This document shows positions 1-9,633 of a stretch of 22,500 bases of DNA, one piece after another. The position numbers and the translations under genes are program-made. The number at the start of each line of letters is the position of its first letter. Positions within the stretch are counted from its first letter, which is position 1. The DNA is taken from the NCBI GenBank assembly GCA_009663005.1, contig CM018916.1, positions 17,053,325 to 17,075,824 on the forward strand, written 5' to 3'. The notes below the pieces were generated by a model. It was not told the origin of the DNA. It made no database searches and saw only the letters and a list, made by a program, of their open reading frames with translations. Source of the stretch: Actinidia chinensis. Its lineage: Eukaryota > Streptophyta > Magnoliopsida > Ericales > Actinidiaceae.

Positions 1-76
1 TCCTGTCGGTGGTTTCCTCCCAGGAAAAGCGCGAGCCATTGTGACGAATAGTATCTGCCTTTTGCAAGTGATATCT

Positions 77-226
77 TCAATGGTGTAATTTTGTTGCCAA
101 CATTCCACCAACGAGTCTTCCGAAACAAGTACATGGCCGGTACCTCTGAGCGTAAGAGCAATTGGAAGCAAAAGACGAAGAGGAGAAAGAAGAAGAAGGA
201 TTCATTTGTGAAAATTTGTAAGCCAT
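77..226 (-). CDS. Possible 5' exon or broken gene start, Ser-rich N-terminus, unknown function
   Basis: A short minus-strand frame opens with ATG at 226 and a second in-frame ATG at 205, and stops with TGA at 77-79, giving 49 codons. It begins MAYKFSQMNPSSSFSSSSF and continues with a Cys-containing stretch (RYRPCTCFGR). What makes it more than a random frame is the context: about 70 bp upstream is a TATA-like TTTAAATA (298-305), and between them lies a CT-rich stretch (about 239-260) like a plant 5' leader. Ser-rich starts followed by Cys motifs occur in several plant zinc-finger proteins, but no domain can be assigned. After the stop, a second minus-strand frame is open to the left window edge, so an intron or frameshift near position 80-130 is possible. 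The gene, if real, continues off the left side. This could equally be a decayed transposon gene or chance. Confidence 0.27.
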   Translation of the reverse strand: MAYKFSQMNPSSSFSSSSFASNCSYAQRYRPCTCFGRLVGGMLATKLHH

Positions 227-297
227 TTGAGTTACTACTCTCCCTCTCCCTCTCAGAGTCTAGAAATGGTTGGAAAATGAGGGAGTGGAAGGAGGGG

Positions 298-305
298 TAT
301 TTAAA
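298..305 (-). promoter_or_regulatory. TATA-like box upstream of the 77-226 frame
   Basis: TTTAAATA on the minus strand, preceded by a C-rich context and followed 30-60 bp downstream by a CT-rich leader and an ATG. Spacing fits a plant class II promoter with a 5' leader of about 40 nt. Support is positional only. Confidence 0.35.
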
Positions 306-554
306 GGGGACGCCTAGTGTGTCCGGTCTTAAGACTTGCCGTATTCTTATTTTCTGAGTGTATTGTCACTAGTAGTATAAATGGAGGGCATTATTCTGAA
401 TTTGGTTAGTGCACCCTCCAACACTCAACCCACTTTGTAATGTTTTTTTTACTAAATTCCAAGTTCCTAAACTTAACATTTCACAAGTATTTATACTTCA
501 TAGGCATAGAATAGGGGGTCAAGTTACAAAATCCACCTTTTGTTGGGAGTATAT

Positions 555-945
555 AAAGTTAAAATTACCAGAACTTATATTCAGCGGGATCAAAATTATA
601 AAATTTATAAAATGTTAGTGGTAAATGTACAATTTCTTGTGGGTCAAGTAGTCAAAATTATCAGAAACTATGTTTTCGGAGGATTCAAGCTTACCTGAAA
701 CTTATTTGGTCAACGAGATGTGCAAAACTTGTAAATTTAGTGCAAATTACTAATTTCTTGTATAGTCAAAATTGTCAGAACTTAGGTTCAACGGGTCAAA
801 AGTGTCAAAACTTATATTTCGCGGGATCAAAATTATAGAATTTAGTGTAAATTACTAATTTTTTGTTGGGTCCAAATTGTCAGAACTTAGATTCCGCGGG
901 ATCAAATTTATAGAATTTATGATAAATTACTAATTTTTTATGAGG
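555..945. repeat. Degenerate tandem repeat, about four units of 75-120 bp
   Basis: A core of the form CAAAATTGTCAGAACTTA, then GCGGGATCAAAATTATA and AATTTA, recurs at about 560-606, 654-691, 767-844 and 872-919. Each core is followed by a variant of AAATTACTAATTTCTTGT. Unit length is uneven, and the third unit contains an internal duplication of the GTCAAAACTTA part. It is AT-rich and non-coding. Such decayed arrays are common in plant retroelement leaders, but no LTR or coding part was found beside it. Confidence 0.55.
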
Positions 946-1144
946 TCAAAATTATATTTATTATAAATTATATTAGACATAATAATGTAATTTTTGTTTT
1001 CAGTAGGGTCAATTAGTGTGGCTCAGCCCATGGGTATATGGTTCACACTTCACATTATTACTATTGGATTTTTAAGATGTAATATTGGCTATTGAATATT
1101 TTATACCATAATACAAGTTATCTCTTCAACCAATAAATTATGCT

Positions 1145-1395
1145 ATTTTTTATGATATCTTACGGTGACTTTTACAATATCTTAAAATGTTGATTTTTTT
1201 ATTGAGTTATGAATTTATGTGGTCAAATTCTATGAAGGTAAATACGGTACCTTTTATGATCTCTTATAGTGACTTTTATGATATGTTAAGGTAAGTGGGG
1301 TAAGGTCCATGTATTAATTATCGTGAAGGTTTACGATGGGACCTAACAATGATATCATGAATTATTATGGCTACTTTTATGAAAAGTTACGGTTA
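1145..1395. repeat. Degenerate direct repeat of about 105-bp spacing
   Basis: The phrase TTTTATGATATCTTACGGTG followed by ACTTTTACAATATCTTA (about 1148-1185) recurs at about 1252-1290 as TTTTATGATCTCTTATAGTG plus ACTTTTATGATATGTTA. A weaker third copy (CTACTTTTATGAAAAGTTACGG) begins near 1371. No gene is seen. A 15-base A run follows at 1402-1416. Confidence 0.5.
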
Positions 1396-1401
1396 ATCGC
1401 C

Positions 1402-1416
1402 AAAAAAAAAAAAAAA
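1402..1416. repeat. Poly-A run of 15
   Basis: An uninterrupted A15 directly after the third copy of the 105-bp repeat. It could be a retroposition tail, but no recognisable body lies upstream. The rest of 1417-1765 shows no gene or repeat that I can support. Confidence 0.6.
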
Positions 1417-1764
1417 TTGAAATGGGACGTTATGATTTCTATTGACATGTTATGAGTTTTTATATTTATTCGCTTCTATTGTGCAACCATTTCTTTCCCC
1501 TCGCTTATGAATTGTTTTGAGTTATGTGATATACTCACAAAATTTATGAAAAATGAAATTTTCTTTTTGATTATGAAATACTCACAACTGGGGACGTGAG
1601 GTGAGATTTCAGTATAAATATTATTTTTGTTAATCATTTTTTTTATAGACATGTTTCAAGCAGAGGTTGATCCATTTAGTTTTTGGTTAATTAGTGGTGA
1701 ACCCTTTATTCAACACAATGTGTTGCACATTTCTAAGTAGCAAGTGGCCGACGCGCTTACAAAA

Positions 1765-2100
1765 TTGCCCGAGGCCCAGGCCTAGGATGATTGGGCCCTG
1801 GGCTCGGACTCGGGCTTGTCCTGGGTTCGCACCGGGACTCAAGCTTCGGGTGGACCTTGAATTTGGAGAAGGGGAACAAAATTTTACATTAAAATTTAAT
1901 TTCATTTTAGAGTGGCACTAAGGGTTGACCATTTTTTTTATGTTTTCTTTTGGCCGGCCAATCGATCATGCTTCGTCTCAGGTTTTGAGTATGGACCCCT
2001 CCGCCCAGACCCTGCCGTAATAATTGGGAGGGCCCAAGCTTGGGCCGAATGGGATCTAGTTGGTCTTGGGCAGGCCGTGTGTCTCCTGCCCTAAATTTAC
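1765..2100. other. GC-rich palindromic island in AT-rich DNA
   Basis: This stretch departs sharply from its AT-rich surroundings. It contains an imperfect hairpin with 11-bp arms (CCGAGgCCCAGG at 1769-1780 pairing with CCTGGGCTCGG at 1797-1807), a perfect 12-bp palindrome TTGGCCGGCCAA (1950-1961), and a perfect 16-bp palindrome GGCCCAAGCTTGGGCC (2031-2046). The frames that cross it are open only because the GC-rich text lacks stops. It may be a remnant of a TE rich in GGGCC words; no terminal repeats were found. Confidence 0.5.
2031..2046. repeat. Perfect 16-bp palindrome GGCCCAAGCTTGGGCC
   Basis: Reads identically on both strands and presents GGCCCA/TGGGCC (site II, TCP-factor type) in both orientations around a HindIII core. 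Its role is unknown and no gene start lies next to it. Confidence 0.8.
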
Positions 2101-2628
2101 ACTCTTATGAGAGACCTATTGCGGTCACCCTTTTCAACTGCATCATAATGGTATCATAGTAAATACACAAAGTTTCGTTGAATAACTGAAGCAACCCAGA
2201 TTTGATGGGGGCCTTCAAATATTTAAGGATTGCCTTAATATTCCTATATATTTGGCCTTCTAAAAATGAACCTATATTTTTTCTAAAAAGAAACTCAAAA
2301 ATATGTGATATTTTCTGAATAAAAAGAATAAATTTAAAAAAAAAATGTTTTTGCACCTCGTAAAAGAAAAAAAAAGTGAATTTTAAATCAGATTTATTTA
2401 AAAAAATAAATTAATTTTAGATGAGGTTGTGGGGCCATGGCCAACCAAGTGATGGGGTGGTTCGAACCATATAGGGGGTGGTTCTAAGCCCACCAACGCA
2501 CCAAGATGGGCGTGAAAAGCCTAGATTTTGGGTCAATTTATAGCACTTTGTCCCTTTTGTCATCGTTATTTTAAGTTTTTCATCTTCAATGTCTCGTATT
2601 TCAATGTAAAATCAAAACTTTTTTAATT

Positions 2629-2784
2629 TCTTGACGAAAAAAATATAAAAATATAGAGATTTTATTCAATTTTGAAGAAAAAAAATCCACTTAAGACAAA
2701 AAAAAATGAATTTTTTTTTTCTTTTAGTAAATATTTTTCATATTAAATGAAATTTTTTAAATTTTCCAAAAAACATCGTCAAGA
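2629..2784. repeat. Inverted repeat, 9-bp perfect arms, AT-rich 138-bp spacer
   Basis: TCTTGACGA at 2629-2637 is perfectly inverted at 2776-2784 (TCGTCAAGA). The spacer is almost pure A/T with long A and T runs, and the arms do not extend inward. It could be a worn miniature element or coincidence. Otherwise 2105-2900 shows only AT-rich DNA and a short direct repeat GGGTGGTTC near 2456 and 2475. Confidence 0.3.
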
Positions 2785-2916
2785 GCACTCGAGAAAGTTT
2801 AAAATTCTGATAAAACAGTTACAAAATTTGACTAAGATTGTATTTGGATTAAGAATTTTGTGAGACAAACGAAAATAGAAATGAAAAACTTAGTTTATCC
2901 AACCATTAAAACTCAT

Positions 2917-2941
2917 AAAAAAATAGACCCCATTAAAATTT
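2917..2941. repeat. 25-bp direct repeat, copy 1 (copy 2 at 4160-4184)
   Basis: Seven As followed by TAGACCCCATTAAAATTT occur identically at 2917-2941 and 4160-4184. Both are preceded by a related AAAACTC motif. Identity ends after the T run. The spacing is about 1.24 kb. Confidence 0.6.
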
Positions 2942-2944
2942 TAG

Positions 2945-3005
2945 AGCATTGACCTATATCATTCAATGAGTGACACAATTGTTGATAAATAATTTAGTCA
3001 ATGCT
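2945..3005. repeat. Short foldback, 9-bp perfect arms
   Basis: AGCATTGAC (2945-2953) pairs perfectly with GTCAATGCT (2997-3005) across a 43-nt loop. The AGAGCATTG type of terminus is seen in some plant miniature elements, but no target-site duplication is evident. Confidence 0.4.
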
Positions 3006-3029
3006 GACATTTAAAGTGAAAACCCAAAT

Positions 3030-3122
3030 TACCAGTAGAAATACACAGGAAAAACTAATTGGTAAAACAACTAATACATAAAATCTTCTATGTAACTTAA
3101 GAAAATTATTTGATCGAGGCAA

Positions 3123-3158
<36 letters not shown>

Positions 3159-3415
3159 TTCACTCGTGCCTACGGTCTGGTTGGCGGTTGTCTCAGGATT
3201 CTTGTACCGGCCGAACCAGAAGTAATGCACTCTCTCGACGAATGATTCTAATGCAGAAGATGCACCAGAAGAAACTCTTCTTATTTTTCCTTTACTGATG
3301 AATCTCAAATTTTTTATGTGTCCTTTGAATTGCCAAGGGATGTTAGTATTTATAAGATTTTCAATGATGATGAAAAGCCATGAAATTATTTCAACATGAA
3401 GCCATGTTAACAGCC
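3030..3415 (-). mobile_element. Possible degenerate solo LTR or LTR fragment
   Basis: On the minus strand this segment reads like an LTR. It starts near a TGTTAACA (about 3407-3414), has a TATA box CTTATAAATA (3347-3356), then a small stem-loop CTGTCT/AGACAG (3132-3137 with 3143-3148) followed by a GCCTCGATC motif. It ends near 3030 in text resembling U5, with TGGTA directly outside, where a tRNA-Met primer site would lie. No second copy, polypurine tract or target duplication is visible. The long frames crossing it on both strands are not convincing proteins. Held at low confidence because the ends are guessed. Confidence 0.3.
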
Positions 3416-3439
3416 CACTAGTAACCAGCAAAAATTAAC

Positions 3440-4870
3440 TCTCTGACCTCTTCTGGGGGTCTTAATAATGGTTGCCTGTATCAATTGAAAGACTTGCCTT
3501 TCAGTGAATAGAAATAAAATGGTATGAGGATTAATATGTAATTAGAAATTACATGGGTTTAATCTTATAATGTTAGAAATTGGTATAAGGGTTTATTCTG
3601 AATTAAAAACTATCAGATAGAAACGTAATTACACACCACTTACTCAGTACACCCCCATAGCACCAAAGTGCAAGTGCGTCCTCTTGTAGAGGCCACAAAG
3701 CGCCCATCGCCACAATACGGACCTAGCCACACACAGCAGCTGACGGCGCCGTATGCACGTGCGTGCACAATGAAAAATTAAGGTACAATGTAATCACACT
3801 TTATCCATAATCCCTCGTGGTGTTACTAATGTACTCATTTGTTAGTAATGTTAGCTTGGAGAGTGTGATGTATTAAAACGTTAAAAATGTGTTCCTATTA
3901 TCCGAATAGGGCGATTTTCACATTTTCCATATCATGGTACAACTTGGTGAACATTCATCTCAACTTCACCTTTTATCTGTTTTTGAGACAAATAAATCCA
4001 CTACGGTTATGTAACTCACGCGAAAAAAAATCCACTTTCAAGTCATAGTTCAATACTCGCTAACCGGGATCATCACCCATAAAAATTAGGTCGCAACTCA
4101 GCTCAACATGTTTAATTTTCCAACAACCAACGGAATACCATATTAGTCAAAACTCGTACAAAAAAATAGACCCCATTAAAATTTGGGTGTGAAAAAAACC
4201 AGCTTTGGGGGTACATTTTTTCATCATTCTTTGGGTCCTTTTGTAGTGGCATGTCCATTTTAGGAAAGCCCGTCTCTTTTGAACAATTACTTGTGGTTGT
4301 GGAAATTGAAAAAAATTCAACGTTTTGACGATCTTTGGGGATCCCAAAATCAAATTCTTCATTATTAACAAGCAAAATATCTTTGTGCAAAAACTCTATA
4401 TGGAGGAGTTAATTCATACAGCCAGTGTTGGTACAATTCAAATCACTTAGAGAAACTCATAAACACGTTCGATGTCAATAAGTTTCCTGTGTTAGTGAAA
4501 TATTCAATTTTCTTGAGGTCTATAGGTTTTTGGTTCTTATTTTGATAATTTGAATCGTTCATATTATAGACTATATCGTGAAGATTAATATTACAAAAAT
4601 CTTATTAATCGGATAAGATTCAGTATCTATTCACTACTATTTTATATCTTAATAAATGGATATGGCACACATGATTATTATATTATCTGACGACCTACAG
4701 AAGATTCACACTAATAACCGATGACTTTGAATATATCCTGATAACGTAGATTTTTTATAATATGAAGTTTTTTTATGAGTTCTACAATTTCAACGGTTTT
4801 AATCATCAAAATAAACTCAAAATATTATTATTTAGGTGGACACTCCATCCACTACCCACCCACCCAAAAA
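3440..4870. other. Intergenic stretch, no gene seen
   Basis: Mostly AT-rich. A locally GC-richer patch at about 3650-3770 contains a G-box CACGTG (3756-3761) inside GCACGTGCGTGCAC. The overlapping minus-strand frames at 4112-4390 have no recognisable motif and contradict one another in frame, so they are not called as genes. Confidence 0.5.
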
Positions 4871-4877
4871 GTATCAA

Positions 4878-4970
4878 TGGGCCACCACAGACCGGACAAC
4901 TCCAGGCCCAGGTTTAGGTGGGCCACGCCATAGCTATCAGGCCCAATTTTATTTAGAACCGTATGGCCCA
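4878..4970. promoter_or_regulatory. Cluster of five site II elements (TGGGCC/GGCCCA)
   Basis: TGGGCC at 4878-4883 and 4919-4924, and GGCCCA at 4905-4910, 4940-4945 and 4965-4970 (the last as GGCCCAAAA), make five copies in 93 bp of otherwise AT-rich DNA. Site II motifs bind TCP factors and are typical of promoters of plant housekeeping and ribosomal-protein genes. No convincing start codon or coding frame follows on either strand, so this may be an orphaned promoter or TE-derived text. Confidence 0.45.
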
Positions 4971-5226
4971 AAAAAAGGAAAATAACCAATAGGTATAACT
5001 TTTGTGTAAGATTACGATTAAGTTCTATCAAGTTTTCATTTGGACAATTAAGTCTTATTACCAGTAATTTGGTACAACTAAATTCAAATTATCATAATAG
5101 TAGTGTATACCATTTCAATTTTTCCCTTTGACATCATTACACTTTTGTCCTAATTTCAATTCACATAGAAATAATTATTTTTTAACAATTAAACATATTT
5201 TTCCTAATGACTGCACGTTTGTGTTG

Positions 5227-5367
5227 CCCCCCCCTCTCCTCGCTTTCCTTCCCCCCAGTACTGTCGCGGTTCTTTTATTCTTTTTCTTTCCCCCTCCGTT
5301 CCTGCCGCCCCTCTTTGCTCTCTTTCCCCCGTTCCCCCCCTCCGGTCCCCTTTTCCGCCTTCTCCCC
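5227..5367. repeat. C-rich polypyrimidine tract with G-quadruplex potential on the minus strand
   Basis: Eight runs of four or more C occur in 141 bp (5227-5234, 5251-5256, 5290-5294, 5308-5311, 5326-5330, 5334-5340, 5347-5350, 5364-5367), separated mostly by T and C. On the minus strand 5326-5350 can supply four G-triplets with short loops, meeting the usual G3N1-7 quadruplex pattern. The tract also suits H-DNA. The frames running through it are low-complexity Pro/Phe and are not genes. Confidence 0.75.
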
Positions 5368-5379
5368 GCGGTAGGAAAA

Positions 5380-6680
5380 TGGGGTAACAGTATTTATTAC
5401 AAACCTGAGGGCAAATTTTGGAACAACTGAACCATTTCTCTTCAATTTATGCACAGGACCGGTTGTTTTATCCGGTATGTAATTTGTGTGAACCATGTGC
5501 CAGCCATATGATTGGATCACCATTGAGTCACAAAGGGTGAATAATGACTATAAGTGATCCAGGGAGCACCGCTATTTGAATACAGGGAGGCCTGATCAAT
5601 AAATTAAAATATAACAAATTAAGTAAAAGACAAAACAAAGATATCGTATTGGCCAAGAAAATTTTAAAAAAAATCATTGAATATTTGAGAAAAAGAGGAA
5701 AATAATTTAAAATATGGAAAATTTCTTCGATATCCTGAATTTAATGAATTAATTAGATATTGGAGAGAAAATTCTCGATAAAAGTTATGTTATATGTTAT
5801 TCTTGCACTGTCTGGTAAAGTTGAGTTAAGAGAATAGTATTGAGTATAAACAGTTGTGTGGGTATCTATTTTATTATAAAGGGCAACACATCATTGGGTG
5901 CACGCAAATTTTAAAATCGGCTCAAAATTTTTATTCCAAAAATACCCCAACAAGAGCCAATTTTTCATAAGAATACATTCTTACTTTTTAAATCACAAAA
6001 GGTAAAAGTGAAATACGTATGTATATATTCTGGTAACAGCATCACAATCATATTACTGTCGATGTTGCATTGTGTTCTCCGATATATAAATATATTTCAT
6101 AGAATTGGATGCGACGTGTTTCGATACATTATTTTTTTTAAATAGATTTTTTTAGTTGGTTTATTTTTTATTTTTTTTGTTTAATGAATTTTTCAATTTT
6201 TTATTTATTTAAAAACATAAAAAATCCACTAATCACAAAAAAAATTGTTAATTTATCGTAAAAATAAATGATTTTTAATAAATTTTTGTTTTTCAAATTA
6301 GATAAAAAATTTTAACATTTTTATATTCCTCTTGCTAAAAGTTTCTAGAAAAATATAAAATCTTCATCAAACACTTAAAAAAATTACTAAAAAAAAGGCT
6401 AAATTAGGCATAATTTTTTCCCCTATTTCTATTTTTAAAAAAAGCAAGAATAATCATTTTTAAACTGTATTTATTTTTAAATGAAACTGGTTGCTGATTA
6501 TTAAAAAAAAAATCTCGCAATAGAAGTAAGACCACTTCTTTGTATTCTCACAAAGAGAGAAAAACACACTAAAGAGTAAGAACAAACTCACTAAAACAAT
6601 TTCTGTCTTGTTATATTATTAAAAACAAATTATTTTTTTTTCCCGCACCCCCAAAAAACTAAACAAAATATCACTCACAT
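5380..6680. other. AT-rich intergenic stretch, nothing identified
   Basis: Long A and T runs, especially at 6120-6480. No frame, tandem repeat or RNA gene can be supported. Confidence 0.5.
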
Positions 6681-6904
6681 CGCTAGATGATCAATCCATT
6701 ACTATTAATATGTTACGTAGTCGGCCACTCAACTCATATAATGATAAATTACGGACTCACACATCGGCATAACCGTGATTACTATCCCGAGTATCATACA
6801 GACAAAATCGCGAGAACCACCACAACGACCGAGATTTCAAACTATTCTAGTAAAGTGTGTGATTCGTCCAGGTCTTTCAACTTTCATGCGCCCAAATGAT
6901 TGGC

Positions 6905-6985
6905 TTAAAGAGATTCGAAATGGAAACTTGAGGATGAAACTCAGGTCTCTCCCATGATCTGAGCTACCACCAAGATCCTATCCTA
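6905..6985 (-). mobile_element. SINE-like head with A and B box resemblance
   Basis: On the minus strand TGGTGGTAGCTCAG (about 6959-6972) resembles the tRNA A box (TRGCNNAGY). About 39 nt downstream ATTTCGAATCT (6911-6920) resembles the B box (GWTCGANNC). The words GGGAGAGACCTGAG between them also occur in tRNA-derived plant SINE heads. No cloverleaf can be drawn, so this is not a functional tRNA gene. The 3' end is unclear; the T/A-rich text near 6629-6640 could be the tail. Confidence 0.35.
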
Positions 6986-6999
6986 CGGGAGGACAAACT

Positions 7000-8700
7000 T
7001 ATGGAAAAAATAATAAAGATGAAGTATAATTTTTGGAGTTACTATGATTTGCAATCCTTAAATATAGAAAACAAAAATTATTCAGTATAATTAAAGATAG
7101 TACTTTACAAAACAAGAGAAAATAATTTTCTCTTGTAACTTATTTACATGTATGCCATAATGACAATTAACATTGGAACAGTACATGCATAGAAATTCTA
7201 CTTTAGTATGGTTTAAATATACTGGTACAGGGGTAAAAACGAGGAAAACCTGCGCGCGCCCACCAAGGCCACTTGGACAATAAGTGTAGTCAGGTCCCCG
7301 CGTCTCACCCACAGAAACCAACTCCACAACCGCGGATTACCGCTCAAAACTCCATCTACTCGAGCCACAACATATTTGTAGTTTTCTTGACTTTCTTTCT
7401 TCGTCTTGCGGGTTCGTAATGCTACTCTTTTCGAACGTTTTCATTCTTAACTATATGAACTTTGTAACACTCATGTTAGGGCAATTTAAGGAAACTTTAT
7501 GTCTAAATCGACCATTCCACACAAACTAAGGGATATATAAAATGAGATCTTACCGAGATTTATATAACAAGGTATTGCGAAGGACCAACCATCCAACATA
7601 ACAATCTATTGTCCTCCTCGGCCAGCATAATGCACTGCTTTTTGGCATGACTCGTTCAATCTGCTTGCCCATTTGCAGCTGTAAGAATAGCGTTCGTGAT
7701 GATTCCAACCTGCAACTTCTCATTGCAGCTTTTAACCCTTTTTTCCTCTTCGGAATTCTACTTCCACTTATGGCAGAAATGTCAATAAACTGGAAAAAAC
7801 CGATCATTCAAAAGCTAAATTTTGATGCTTTTGACTTCCGCTTCTCCATAATCTAAGCTACAACAAACGTCCATATTGTTCATATCTCTGCTTAGACGTG
7901 TTGATTCCTTCACTCATTCAAATCCTCCGTGGCATACAATTCGAACCTCCCAATTTTTAGCACTGGCGTGGGGGGGGGACGGAGAACTAGCTGAACCATT
8001 GATATAAAACTATCAAAATTAGGGTGTCTTAAGATTGGCCTAGATAATTTTGTTCCAGGGCGGATCACTCAATTAAATTGTGATAGCTATCTTCCGTATG
8101 TCCACACAATACGACACTATCTTGCAATGTTACGGAAACCGAAGCTATTCAACACTTCAACGGTTTCTAAAATGTTGAGGATCCCTGGATCTAGATTATA
8201 ATCCTGAGAATGACAAATACCTAGTTTGTTTGGAAATTAGAAAGGGACGTAATTTAATTTTTAAAATTAAAACGTGGTTGCAAAATAGAGGGTATGCTTA
8301 ACCAATAAAAATAAAGAAAAGAGTGTGAAAGATACGGCCAAATGCCAAAAGGAAAGCGCCCACTTCCGTAGATGTCTCTTGGCTTCAGCTTTCAGAATCA
8401 ATGTTTGCCCCAAAATATTTTTCAGATAACTGTGTTTGTAGTAATTACAAAGCTAGAGAAAGGGAGTCGAACTTCAGAGTGTTCCGCCCTTTTTTGTAGG
8501 ACTAAGTCAGGGGATTAGGGCGTCCTGGGTTCACAGCTATAGGGTAGGTGCCGGCTCCGTGGGTAAGCAAGGGAAAGCTTATTGAGAGGAGGGGTCGGAA
8601 CAACAAAACTCGTGAGGTGAAACCCAAAGCTTTTCCTAATCTAGCTGTTTCATATATTAACAACAGGTAGCGAAATATTTTGGAATTTGAAGACTCATTT
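7000..8700. other. Intergenic stretch, no supported gene
   Basis: Contains an alternating GCGCGCGC at 7252-7259 (Z-DNA prone) and a G9 run near 7970-7978. The frames at 7550-7856 on both strands overlap, lack any recognisable motif and have no promoter context, so they are left uncalled. Confidence 0.45.
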
Positions 8701-8729
8701 TCGAACGTTTCCCCAAACAATAGTGCACA

Positions 8730-8823
8730 GTTTTCTAAAAGAATTCTGTAAAACAAGTTTTGATAAATCGTCAACAAATAAATTTGTGAAAACTGTTTTA
8801 CAACAACTGAATGTTTAGAAAAC
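8730..8823. repeat. Nested foldback (MITE-like or hairpin RNA-like), 94 bp
   Basis: Three nested arm pairs fold this segment: GTTTTCTAAA (8730-8739) with TTTAGAAAAC (8814-8823), TGTAAAACA (8747-8755) with TGTTTTACA (8794-8802), and GTTTT (8757-8761) with AAAAC (8789-8793). All pairs are perfect, separated by small internal bulges and a loop of about 27 nt. The size and symmetry fit a miniature inverted-repeat element remnant; a small-RNA hairpin is the alternative. No clear target duplication is seen. Confidence 0.55.
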
Positions 8824-8829
8824 AGGCAA

Positions 8830-9630
8830 CACACACAGATGTGAAATATGTGCACAAAGATGCGGCTTATTCAAGTTCTACTCACCTTTGTCTGTAGAAA
8901 TAACAATGGGACTGTGAGAACCAAACTTGGACCTTAAGTTTTGCAAGCCTCGAGCTCATAATTTCCATAGCCGAGATTGAGAGAAACCCACAAAAAGAAT
9001 CAGAACCTTTGACCTACAAAATCTGGACCCGAGTCAACATAGCAGGACACAGAAGGGGGAAACGGCATAAAAAAAAATTTAAAAAAGAAAAGAAAAAGGA
9101 AAGCGAAAAGAAAAAAGCCATCATCCATTATGTCTGATGTGCGCTTATGCATTAGGCATGCGATAAAGTTTAGTGGAGATATAATTATACATATAATGGT
9201 AGAAAGATGTCAGTGTGAGACATTTCAGTTACTTTACAGTAAATGAGTTCTGCGTAGGAGCATACAACTGTGTGAAGCCTATGCAGAAACAAACTAAATT
9301 CGCTACCTAAACTTGATAATAAAATGGTGGTCGCTTAGAAGTCACTATAGAACCCATGTGTGAAGTGGTCCTTCTGCCCACAAGTATCGACAAATCAAAA
9401 TGAACCACAAAAGCGCAATAGTTAAAACAAGGTGAAGGAAATAACAAATACAAGAAGGAGGAAAGTAAACGACAACACAAAATTGTTGAGAAGCCGTCTG
9501 ACGAATATTCTTTTTGACAACATGTAGTCATCTCATAGGTATCTCAATAGTACCTTTTCAATTCCCGGCACAAGGCTATTGTTGCAAAACCCTCGCATGA
9601 AAACAATAAGACAACCATGTTATACTACAA
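8830..9630. other. Intergenic stretch with purine tract
   Basis: A purine-only-like stretch of A with scattered G occupies about 9067-9120. A minus-strand frame at 9307-9531 is hydrophobic but has no recognisable domain. If the minus-strand exon at 9634-9759 is real, this part would be its 3' untranslated region. Confidence 0.35.
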
Positions 9631-9633
9631 TTC

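Noticed and set aside
1687..2094. Overlapping frames on both strands in the GC-rich island
   Set aside because: Open because of GC-rich, stop-poor palindromic text; both strands equally open.
3126..3431. 101-codon minus-strand frame
   Set aside because: It runs across the LTR-like segment including its TATA box, with no protein motif.
5128..5430. 100-codon plus-strand frame rich in Pro and Phe
   Set aside because: It is the translation of the C-rich tract; low complexity, no promoter or splice context.
6905..6985. A functional tRNA gene
   Set aside because: A- and B-box resemblance only; no acceptor stem or anticodon arm could be paired.
8502..8855. 117-codon minus-strand frame
   Set aside because: It crosses the foldback at 8730-8823 and has no recognisable domain or gene context.
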